Origin: Croceivirga sp.
Lineage (GTDB): Bacteria > Bacteroidota > Bacteroidia > Flavobacteriales > Flavobacteriaceae
Length of the DNA: 64,000 nt
NCBI GenBank assembly: GCA_028281025.1
Contig: JANQKR010000013.1
Span: forward strand, 682,001 to 746,000
Reading direction: 5' to 3'
The translations under genes and the position numbers were made by a program. Below the pieces are notes generated by a model. That model saw only the letters and a list, made by a program, of their open reading frames with translations. It ran no database searches and had not been told where the DNA came from. Shown one piece after another: positions 34,401 through 40,883 of the stretch. Position 1 is the stretch's first letter. Each line of letters opens with the position of its first letter.

Positions 34401-35825
34401 AGAAGTGTTGCTATAACAAGAGTTTGACAGATTCTCGACCCGCACATAAATAGTTTGTTGATATTGGACAGTATTGGAAAATGCGGTGGTGTTTAGTGGA
34501 TTCGCATCCCCTTCGGCGTCCGTCAGGCTGGAGTGATAGCTAATGGCATAATCGGTTGGTGATTTCCCGTCGAGGATCTCACTATCTTTATCGTTAAGCT
34601 TGAAGGTATAAACTCCATCACCGTTGTCATCACAGACCGTCCAATCGTTCACTTCATTTTCCACGGGAGTATCGATGATCAGTTTAAAAGAGGTGGTGCT
34701 GTGGCAATGGGTTGCCAGATTCTCGACCCGCGCGTAAATAGTTTGTTGATACTGAACAGTATTGGAAAATGCGGTAGCATTCAGCGGATTTGCATCCCCG
34801 TCGGCATCCGTCTGGCTGGGGTGGTAACTTACGTCATATTCGGTCGGCGATTGTGTGCCCAGAATCTCACTGTCCTTGTCGGTAAGGTTGAAGGTATAAA
34901 ATCCATCATTGTCGTCATCGCAGATCAACCAATCGTTCACTTCGTTCGCCACGGGGGAGGGATTGATAATCAGGTCAAAAGATGTGGTGCTATAGCACTG
35001 CGCTGTCAGATTCTCAAGCCGTACGTAAATGGTTTGTAGGTCCGGGACGGTATTGGTAAAGGCGTTGGCGTTCAACGGATTCGTACTCCCTTCGGCGTCC
35101 GTTAGGGTACTGTGGTAGGTAACTTCAAAATTGCCATCGGTTTGCCCAATCAGGATCTCACCATCTTTGTCACTAAGCTTGAAGGTATACAATCCGTCAC
35201 TGTTGTCATCGCAGACCGGCCAATCACTCACTGTGCTTGTTATCTTAGGGGCATTCTTGATGATCAGATCAAAAGTGGTGGTGCTGTAGCAAGAGGTTGA
35301 CAAATTCTCGACCCTCGCGTAAATGGTCTGTCGATACAGGATGGTATTGGAAAATGCCGTAGCGTTCAGTGGACTCGTATCCCCTTCGGCATCTGCCAGG
35401 GTGGGATGGTAACTTACGTCATACTCGGTCGGCGATTGTGTACCCAGGATCTCACTGTCTTTGTCGCTAAGCTTGAAGGAATAATATCCGTCATTGTTGT
35501 CATCGCAGACCGAAATATCGGCTACTGAAGTGGGGACCGTTGGCAGCGCGTAGATTGTGATATCCTTTGTTTCGCTGGAGGTGTTCACTATCAAACTTAC
35601 TGTATAATCACCAGTTGTGCCATACTTATGATAATAGACATCCTCCGGGGTTTCACCATCTATGATGGTACCATCGCCAAAGTCCCACTCGAACCTCCAA
35701 ATGGTTTCACTTGATATGATTCGAAACTCAGTGAACTCGCCGAAACATAGGTTTGTGACTTCGATTTGTTGGGCCATAGCACCAAAACCAAAGGAAAACG
35801 CCAGGATATAGAGTAGTTTTTTCAC
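28443..35825 (-). CDS. Giant repeat adhesin with PKD domain and T9SS type B sorting domain
   Basis: A 2460-residue surface protein from a GTG at 35825. A signal peptide ends GFGAMAQQ. A PKD domain lies at about 25-95 (FEWDFGDGTIIDGETPEDVY). Then come 22 tandem repeats of about 97 residues. Each has an acidic, calcium-site-like opening (VCDDNNDGLYTFKLSDK), a YHTS-ADAEG-NPLNAT centre and a second Cys near TTQCYSTTSFDLI, so each unit may hold one disulfide. The final three repeats differ (EILTLAGQQRASQ). The C-terminus FFTPNGDNANDYWNIIGAER to the end is the CHU_C/T9SS type B sorting domain, so the protein is expected to be secreted to and anchored on the cell surface. Adhesion or gliding are likely roles for such proteins. 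Confidence 0.93.
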   Translation of the reverse strand: MKKLLYILAFSFGFGAMAQQIEVTNLCFGEFTEFRIISSETIWRFEWDFGDGTIIDGETPEDVYYHKYGTTGDYTVSLIVNTSSETKDITIYALPTVPTSVADISVCDDNNDGYYSFKLSDKDSEILGTQSPTEYDVSYHPTLADAEGDTSPLNATAFSNTILYRQTIYARVENLSTSCYSTTTFDLIIKNAPKITSTVSDWPVCDDNSDGLYTFKLSDKDGEILIGQTDGNFEVTYHSTLTDAEGSTNPLNANAFTNTVPDLQTIYVRLENLTAQCYSTTSFDLIINPSPVANEVNDWLICDDDNDGFYTFNLTDKDSEILGTQSPTEYDVSYHPSQTDADGDANPLNATAFSNTVQYQQTIYARVENLATHCHSTTSFKLIIDTPVENEVNDWTVCDDNGDGVYTFKLNDKDSEILDGKSPTDYAISYHSSLTDAEGDANPLNTTAFSNTVQYQQTIYVRVENLSNSCYSNTSFKLIINDTPVANNMSDWTVCDDDKDGVYTFKLSDKDGEILGGQSSDQYVVSYHLSLTDAEGDANPLNTSVFSGTSPRQTIYARVENLSNSCYGTASFDLIIKASAMANEVDDWAVCDDNNDGVYTFKLSDKNGDVLGTQSPMEYDVSYHTSLTDAEGDTNPLNTTTFSNTTSYQQTIYARVENRATQCYSTTSFDLIINTPPVANNISDWSVCDDNNDGFYTFKLSGKNGDILGTQSPDQYAVSYHTSQADAEGNTNPLNATAFSNSVPNLQTIYARVENRATQCYSTTSFDLIINTPPVANYISDWSVCDDNNDGLYTFKLSDKNGDILGTQSPDQYAVSYHTSQADAEGDTNPLNATAFSNTVPNLQTIYARVENLTTQCYSTTSFDLIINTPPVINNINDWSVCDDNNDGLYTFKLSDKNGDILGTQSPTKYAVSYHISLTEAEGDVNSLNTTAFSNTVPNLQTIYARVENLTTYCYSTTTFDLIINTPPVASQVDDWTVCDDNNDGLYTFKLSDKNGDILGTQSPDQYAVSYHTSQTDAEGNTNPLNATAFSNTVPDQQTIYARVENKATQCYSTTSFDLIINDIPVVNSVNDWIVCDDNNDGLYTFKLTDKDGEILGGQSPSDYPISYHTSLTDAEGDANPLNATAFSNTVPNLQTIYVRVENRATQCYSTTSFDLIINTPPLANEADDWLVCDDNNHGSYTFKLSDKDGEILGTQSPTEYTLSYHTNISDAQGSKNPLNATAFSSTAPGQTIYVRIENRATRCYSTTSFQLIINAPPVANQVNDWTVCDDNNDGLYTFELTDKDGEILGGQSPTEHAVSYHTSLTDAQGSANPLNATAFSNTITYQQAIYARIQANNNPDCYDVTDFNLIVHNTPVANEVDDWSVCDDNNDGSYTFKLSDKNDDVLGGQSPTEHTVSYHLSQTEAEGDANPLNANAFSSTAPEQTIYARIHANKNPNCYDVTDFDLIINATPVANEVNDWTVCDDNDDGLYTFKLSDKDGEILGRQSPTEYAVSYHTSPTDAQGDTNPLNAIAFSNTIPDQQTIYARIYANKNPDCYDVTNFNLIINDTPIANEVDDWLVCDGDNDGSHTFDLTIKDDDILGGQPPTEHVVSYHLSQTDANGGANPQNATTFSSTAPGQTIYARVENLVTHCHSTTPFDLIIDTAVANEVNDWKVCDDNNDGLYTFKLSDKNGEILGRQSPTEYAVSYHTSPTDAQRDTNPLNATTFSNTVPNLQTIYVRVENRATQCYSTTSFNLIINPTPMANGVNDWKVCDDNSDGLYTFKLSDKDDEILDGRSSDDYTITYHGSQDDAQNDANKLQDVTLSNTEPRQTIYARIADEHCHSTITFDLIFNNAPLAKQVENLTVCLDSGVGSYTFDLTEQNDKILGGQSTHEYSVSYHGSPGDAQNNVGPLLNVTLSSTDPVQTIYARIANEHCHSTTSFDLIVNEYPPVEKDVDNWTVCDDNNDGFHTFDLTEKEGEILTLAGQQRASQLNTTYHTSHEHADKGTDPLENPTAFTNTVQYQQTIYARVENAGCHATTSFQLVIDVPTADKVENWSVCDDDNNGEHTFDLTEKEGEILTLASLQEASQFNITYHTSQENADKGTDALEDPTTFSSEAPEQTIYARVENRDNASCHATSSFQLIINEHPPVADKVENWTVCDDNNDGEHTFDLTEKESEILTLAGQQRASQFNITYHTSREDADKGTNPLENPTTFSTTASGQTIFVRIANDHCYGTSSFQVFVNPLPQPNLEETYFICPDNPSLPLDGGDFDTWVWENESGEILSEDRTIEIQDSGKYSLTAIQTRNRIDCEKTVYFEVFDSDVPETLSVSTSGFSDVITLTVTATGTGDLQYSVDGNTYQDNNVFQIFPGVYTVYVRTSSRCRILTEEVAAIGYQKFFTPNGDNANDYWNIIGAERLPNASTAIYDQFGKLIQQIPTNSKGWDGNYLGNPAPPDDYWFKFEYHNGKILSGHFSLKR
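29140..35520 (-). repeat. Tandem repeats of about 291 bp inside the adhesin gene
   Basis: About 22 direct repeats of about 291 bp encode the 97-residue units. Blocks such as CCATCATTGTTGTCATCGCA recur unit after unit, and some neighbours (near 33.3-33.9 kb) are almost identical in DNA. The final units are more diverged. The array should be prone to copy-number change by recombination and to assembly collapse. Confidence 0.88.
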
Positions 35826-35859
35826 GCAACGGTATTTTTTTTTAAACCTGTCTGCTATA

Positions 35860-36000
35860 AAGGGTAGTGTGAGGAAGCCCTATTACTGACATCCCACCGC
35901 TACCACCAGTTGGCAACCGGAGGTTACCCATTCCCGGAAACCCCATTTGATCGCTCTCATGGAAAGGGCTACATACACGTTCTTCCCTTCTGAAAATGAA
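35860..36000 (-). ncRNA. Candidate structured leader RNA of the adhesin gene
   Basis: This stretch just upstream of the adhesin start is GC-rich compared with its surroundings. On the minus strand it holds GGTAACC-TCC-GGTTGCC (35928-35912), a perfect 7-bp hairpin with one G·U pair. It continues with GGTGGTAGCGGTGGGATGTC and AGGGCTTCC, which look compact and ordered. It does not code in any long frame. It may be a riboswitch-like or other cis-acting leader. I could not assign it to a known family. Confidence 0.4.
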
Positions 36001-36500
36001 ACGTTTAAAGGAATATGGCATTCCTGAAACCGAGCAACTTGAAACTAATACAGGGAGGGAAGAAAGGCAAAGACCGATGCATAAGTGGTTTGTTGAAAAA
36101 ATAAGTGTACTGTAGTAAGGGTCTGTTTAGGATTGTATGAACCCATTTAGACTTTTTCAAAGGGCTAAATGGATTCTATGATTGATTTTTTTGATTCCAC
36201 GTGTGTGCCAGAAATTGATTTTCCTGTCACATCGAGCGCCCGCCTGAATGACATCATCGGGCAGGAAATCGAGATGTTTTTGCCAACCTTTCGACTGCGC
36301 TCAAGGGGACAAAAACATGAATTTTGAACCGACCCTGAGCGCAGTCGAAGGGGAGCGTGAGAAATCTAAAGAATTAGAGTATTGAAAAACCCTAAATAGT
36401 AACAATGGTATTTGCCGGTGAAGGATTTTTTGGCATTTTGGTCATGGAAGTAGTATTGTGATCATCTCTTTTGCATGTTTTTGGGAAATCCCAATAACAA
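36001..36500. other. Intergenic region with an inverted repeat, no gene seen
   Basis: No gene is evident in this 500-bp stretch upstream of the adhesin leader. It contains the dispersed-type inverted repeat listed separately and imperfect related arms such as CTGTCACATCGAGCGC near 36225. Confidence 0.5.
36287..36352. repeat. REP-like inverted repeat
   Basis: CCTTTCGACTGCGCTCA (36287-36303) and TGAGCGCAGTCGAAGG (36336-36351) are near-perfect inverted arms separated by 32 bp. TTCGACTGCGCTCA-type arms recur as dispersed intergenic palindromes in many flavobacterial genomes, from general knowledge. Confidence 0.6.
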
Positions 36501-36528
36501 AAAGCCAAGACATCACTGTCTTGGCTTT
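36501..36528 (-). terminator. Terminator of the fibre–RHS operon
   Basis: AAAGCCAAGACA (36501-36512) pairs with TGTCTTGGCTTT (36517-36528) around a 4-nt loop. On the minus strand the stem ends in TTTTTG. It lies 76 nt past the last gene of the long minus-strand run, so that run has a defined end. Confidence 0.85.
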
Positions 36529-36603
36529 CCCTAAATATTATCTTGTTTACTGATACAGCTACTAGTCACAGACTAGAGGTAGCTTGGGCTGGGACACCAA
36601 TGG

Positions 36604-37083
36604 TTAAACTAAATAGTATAAACTATACATATACTTTAAAATACCTATTAATAGACCCGTTACGATATAAGTTCTTTTTTTCAAAAACAATTTAAAAATC
36701 ATGTCACTAGAAAATGGCTGAACAATATTTAATGCCAATATTCCAACTAAAGCAAACAATTTAAAAACCACATGAATGTTAAGATTGTATATCAGAACCT
36801 CATAAACTAACAAGCTTACTATACCTATAACAAGAAAATTATTTACAAATTTTCGACTTTTTATAATCGGTGATACTCTACGAAAAGCAATCAAGAAAAG
36901 CGATATTGAAAGAAAAAATTCAGCATGAGGAAAGGAATAGTATCCGAAAGTGGAAGAAATAGTATGGTCCTGATTGACATAATTCAACATTTGGAGGCCT
37001 GTTATGTAAAGAATCCATATAGAGAACAATAAAAACAAGATGGAACCAATTCTGTTAAATATACTTATAAACTCAACTTTCAT
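36604..37083 (-). CDS. Small membrane protein, candidate immunity protein
   Basis: A 159-residue hydrophobic protein with about four to five membrane segments (IGSILFLLFSIWILYITGL at about 12-30, FFLSISLFLIAF, NFLVIGIVSLLVYEVLIY, LFALVGILALNIV, VTGLLIGILKYMYSLYYLV). I do not recognise its family. The DNA is much more AT-rich than the RHS core (two 60-bp blocks at its 3' end are about 23-25% GC). It starts 9 bp after the RHS-toxin gene. Polymorphic toxin genes are usually followed directly by an immunity gene of this size, so that role is proposed from context alone. Confidence 0.6.
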   Translation of the reverse strand: MKVEFISIFNRIGSILFLLFSIWILYITGLQMLNYVNQDHTISSTFGYYSFPHAEFFLSISLFLIAFRRVSPIIKSRKFVNNFLVIGIVSLLVYEVLIYNLNIHVVFKLFALVGILALNIVQPFSSDMIFKLFLKKRTYIVTGLLIGILKYMYSLYYLV

Positions 37084-37092
37084 ATTTGAAAT

Positions 37093-40000
37093 TTAATTAT
37101 TTACCCCACAACCACAGTTTTCATCCGATTTTGGTGTTTTCGTTGTAAACCAGGTTGGAATAGGAAGAAAACCACCAATATTTTGCCAATAGAAATGTGT
37201 TTTAATGTCGTAAAGAGCTTCGTCAATCCCTGCAGGATTGGAGAAATTATTTCCAATACCAACTGAACCATAAAATGTGCGAATACCTTTTGTGGTTGAA
37301 CTTGCATTCCTATCTCCTCCTAGAAACATAAAATTCTGAAATCTTACCGCTTCTCTTTCTTTTGCTAAATTTGTACCGCTATATCCGGAAATTAATTGAT
37401 AGGCATGATAAATTTCATGCCCTATTACAATTTCTACATCATGATTCCATTCTGGGCCCATTTCACCTCTTTTGAGTGCTTCCTCATTTTCACTTAACTC
37501 ATCTGATATTGAAAGATAAGTTCTTCTATCTCCAAAAATATTGGGCTCATCAGAGGCGAAAAAATTATCTTTTCCACCTACCTTACCTGTTCTAGAACCG
37601 AACCGCCAAATAACATGAACTTCGTGCGAGCTATTTTGTACTAAATTATAAACATGTCGTCCATACCTCGTTTTTCTGATTTCTGCCACTACACGATTCC
37701 ATATTGCCTTTTGTGCATCAGTTAAACCTCCTAAAATGAAAATCCCTCCATCAATATCAATTCCATTCATGGGATTATTGGCTAATCCAAGGTACGGAGT
37801 TTTGAATTGTCTTGCTGGATCAGGATTGAGCCACCTCCCAAGCCTGCTATCCCATAACCGTAGTTCAAAAGCTTCTTTGCCTGTATTTGGGTCCTTTTCC
37901 TGTCCTTGATAGGCGTAACGGTATTCGTTGGCGTTTAAACTGTTATCCGGTCCAGGCATGGGCATTCCAAAAGGATAATAGTCCGCATAACTTTCCGTAG
38001 TTCCATTAAAGGTCACCCGTACATTGCCTAAATGGTCCGTTAATTCATACATATAAGAACTATTACTTCCGTTTCTAAAGTTAATACCCAATCTACTGTT
38101 TCCATAAATGGGCTGTTCCTTTAGCGCAACACTGCCTGTCCCCATTTTTTGGTAAATGGCCATAACAATACCGGACAAATCCCTTACGTAATAGGTAGTA
38201 CTGGAGACAGCACCTCCCGTATATACTTCCTTCCTTACCCTATGGTTACGGTCATTGTAATACAGCTTTAACAGTGTTTGCCCGTCCTTTTTAATCTCTG
38301 TAACCAAACCATTGACGTTATAGCTATATGCCACATTCTCTGCGGTATTTAAAGTCAATTGACCAATGCCATTGTAGTGGTAATTGCCCGCACTTTGATC
38401 TCCAATATCGTCCGCACCGCTCACATTGCCCGCGGCATCGTCCACATGGCCCAAACGATTGGGCCCATTTTGTGCGGTACCTGGATAGTTATAGGTAAGG
38501 TTGTCCATGGCCGTTCCCGCATTGTCCGTACCCTTATTCCGCTTTAACCTTAAGATATTACCATTGGCATCATAAGTAATGTTCTCCACATCATAGGCAT
38601 CGTTGGGGTCATTAACGCCATCATTAATCACTATACGCGCTGTGTAGACGCTCCCATACTTCGCATGGAAACCTGGCAACAATCGTATGCGCTGCGATGC
38701 CAGTTGGGTTTGGGTGTCTCCGCTATTGTATATATCGGTATCGTCCACCGTTGGATTTGCCGTGGTTCCGCTGGTACCAAAACCTGCGTAATCAGCATCT
38801 GTTAACCAATTATCCCGATTGTAACTGTAGCTATATAATTTTTCCAAATCGGGCTGTACGGTCCGATCGTTGTTCCAACGAATCCCTTTTATGTTTCCAT
38901 TAAGCTGATCCGTGCCGTAGTTTGGCGACAAGACGTTGGTCCCCGAAGTTCTTTGGTAATCGTCCACATTATAATCCAATTGCATCCCAAACAGGTCATT
39001 ACTATCTCCACCAGGATCTTTTCCAGCTTCCAAAGAAGGGTGGTTGATGGCCTTTAACTGGCCCGCCAAATTGTACACATAGTCAATGCCCTGCAGGCCA
39101 TTGGCTATCTCTGTACGCTTTAACTCCCCGGAATCATAATATTCGTAGTCCGCATGTGTCACATAATTGGTGCCATTGGTGGAAGTTTCCACTCTGGTCA
39201 ATTGGTCGCGTTCATTATAGGTGTAGCGATGGTAAAATTGTTCATTGACCACTCCTTTTTGGTAAATAACCTGACGCACATTGCCGGAAAACGGATCGTA
39301 CTCGTAATCCAAGGTTTTAGCAGGGATATCATCGTTATTGATGACCAACCAATCTACCCTGCCATAGCTATCATAGCTATAGTAGGTCTGGGATTCGTCA
39401 TTTCTGGTGGAAGAAACATTACCGGACAAGAATTTAGGATTATGATAATCACTGGGCAAAGTGCTCAAAAAATTAAGTTGGTATTGTTCTAGATAATCGT
39501 ATTGGGTATACACACGCTCTCGTTGAAACTCCAAATTCTGATTGGTGTCCGGATCTAGGTTTTCAAATACCAAAAGGTTAGGATTTCCTGGTTGTGGTAT
39601 AAAACCGGCAACTCCGCTTTGTATAGGACGGCCCAAATCATCATAGTGGGTATAGGAATATTCTTCAGTATAAGTACTCTCATATTTCTGTTTGCTGTTT
39701 TGGGAATACCTAATCTGTCCATCTTTCCTGTATTTGAACCATGCATCCCCTTCATCCGGACTTTTGGTATGCACCAACTGTCCCAACGAATTGTATTCAT
39801 AGGTGGTAAAGGGTTTGGCACTTTTGGTAGTCCCTTTGGGCTGATAGGTTTTTACTAGCCGATCGGCTTCATCATATTCGTTAAGGGAATAATCATAGTA
39901 ATTTACCTTGTACCTCACAAAAATGGTGTTGGGGGCATAGTTTTCCAAATCATTGACAGCCACACGAAAAAAGCCTTTTGCCAAACTGCCCATGGGTATA

Positions 40001-40872
40001 TAGGTTTGGTGATCTGCGATTAAATTGTACACCGTAACTGCTGAATCATTGCTGGTGGAAATTCCTGTGATTCCCTCTGGAATATGAATATCCACATAGC
40101 CCTGTTCCCCTATAAAAAGATTCATTTGTACAGAAGTTGTTCCACCCTCACCTGACCTTGCGATAGCCAATACCTTCCCATCAGTATCCGTAAATACCAC
40201 ATTTTCGTTGCCATTGGCATCCCTGGTGACCGTTTTGTAGGTTTCAATGTTTCCATATGATGGATCCCCAAAGGCAACATTTAAGGTGAGCTCATTTGTT
40301 GCCGGCATCGTAAACGTATAAGGCTTTGGCCATTTGGCATTAACTTTGTTGCCGCCAATAACGGTCATAGGTTGATCTTTAATATCACTGTACAGGGTTC
40401 TACTAAACGGATAACCTGTTATATCTTGATAGATATTCTCTGTATTTAATGTGCTATAAAACCGTCCCAAATTACTGCTGGTGCCCACAATCCTAGGATT
40501 GAATTCATTTGCTGGTGCATCAAAGTCAAGGATATTATAGGTAGTGTTATCACTGTTCAAAACAAAATCCGCTTTGTACCCCGTCAGGGAAGTGGCGCCA
40601 AGAATAGGTGCGCTGAACGAGGTGAGAGCCGGTCTGCCCTCATAATCGTATAAGGTCTGTTGTGCCCAAATCTTATTTGTGGCAAAATCCTTGGATTGGG
40701 TCTGTATCAACCGTCCCAGTTGATCAAAATAACTTACTGAATTTACATACTCTGTGCTGCCGTTTAGCCTAAAAGACTTAGTGGCCACATAATTTCCTGA
40801 GCCATATTCTTGACCAGTAACAAATTGACCAAGAATAAATATTACTGTTAGGACGAAGAAAAACTTTTTCAT
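37093..40872 (-). CDS. RHS-repeat protein with C-terminal metallopeptidase toxin tip
   Basis: A 1259-residue exported protein. A signal peptide ends FVTGQEYG. Many YD/RHS repeats follow (YFDQLGRLIQTQS, YDSYGRVDWLV, EYDEADRLVKTYQP). The RHS core is complete at about residues 985-1045: YQGQEKDPNTGKEAFELRLW and DSRLGRWLNPDPARQFKTP. The part after the core is unique and has the zinc motif HEIYH (H1152, E1153, H1156) in VIGHEIYHAYQLISG. That resembles the HExxH toxin domains (M91-like) found at RHS tips. The extreme C-terminus ends with ENCGCGVNN. No T9SS sorting domain is visible. It follows the TcB-like gene by 11 bp and is followed by a small membrane protein. Confidence 0.88.
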   Translation of the reverse strand: MKKFFFVLTVIFILGQFVTGQEYGSGNYVATKSFRLNGSTEYVNSVSYFDQLGRLIQTQSKDFATNKIWAQQTLYDYEGRPALTSFSAPILGATSLTGYKADFVLNSDNTTYNILDFDAPANEFNPRIVGTSSNLGRFYSTLNTENIYQDITGYPFSRTLYSDIKDQPMTVIGGNKVNAKWPKPYTFTMPATNELTLNVAFGDPSYGNIETYKTVTRDANGNENVVFTDTDGKVLAIARSGEGGTTSVQMNLFIGEQGYVDIHIPEGITGISTSNDSAVTVYNLIADHQTYIPMGSLAKGFFRVAVNDLENYAPNTIFVRYKVNYYDYSLNEYDEADRLVKTYQPKGTTKSAKPFTTYEYNSLGQLVHTKSPDEGDAWFKYRKDGQIRYSQNSKQKYESTYTEEYSYTHYDDLGRPIQSGVAGFIPQPGNPNLLVFENLDPDTNQNLEFQRERVYTQYDYLEQYQLNFLSTLPSDYHNPKFLSGNVSSTRNDESQTYYSYDSYGRVDWLVINNDDIPAKTLDYEYDPFSGNVRQVIYQKGVVNEQFYHRYTYNERDQLTRVETSTNGTNYVTHADYEYYDSGELKRTEIANGLQGIDYVYNLAGQLKAINHPSLEAGKDPGGDSNDLFGMQLDYNVDDYQRTSGTNVLSPNYGTDQLNGNIKGIRWNNDRTVQPDLEKLYSYSYNRDNWLTDADYAGFGTSGTTANPTVDDTDIYNSGDTQTQLASQRIRLLPGFHAKYGSVYTARIVINDGVNDPNDAYDVENITYDANGNILRLKRNKGTDNAGTAMDNLTYNYPGTAQNGPNRLGHVDDAAGNVSGADDIGDQSAGNYHYNGIGQLTLNTAENVAYSYNVNGLVTEIKKDGQTLLKLYYNDRNHRVRKEVYTGGAVSSTTYYVRDLSGIVMAIYQKMGTGSVALKEQPIYGNSRLGINFRNGSNSSYMYELTDHLGNVRVTFNGTTESYADYYPFGMPMPGPDNSLNANEYRYAYQGQEKDPNTGKEAFELRLWDSRLGRWLNPDPARQFKTPYLGLANNPMNGIDIDGGIFILGGLTDAQKAIWNRVVAEIRKTRYGRHVYNLVQNSSHEVHVIWRFGSRTGKVGGKDNFFASDEPNIFGDRRTYLSISDELSENEEALKRGEMGPEWNHDVEIVIGHEIYHAYQLISGYSGTNLAKEREAVRFQNFMFLGGDRNASSTTKGIRTFYGSVGIGNNFSNPAGIDEALYDIKTHFYWQNIGGFLPIPTWFTTKTPKSDENCGCGVNN

Positions 40873-40883
40873 TTTGGAATCTT

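Noticed and set aside
29140-35520. CRISPR array or non-coding satellite
   Set aside because: The repeats are 291 bp, in frame and coding without interruption, with no short repeat-spacer pattern.
35895-35930. c-di-GMP-I (GEMM) riboswitch
   Set aside because: CCTCCGG and GGTAGCGG appear, but they are only about 10 nt apart and the other conserved parts are missing. Left as an unassigned candidate leader.
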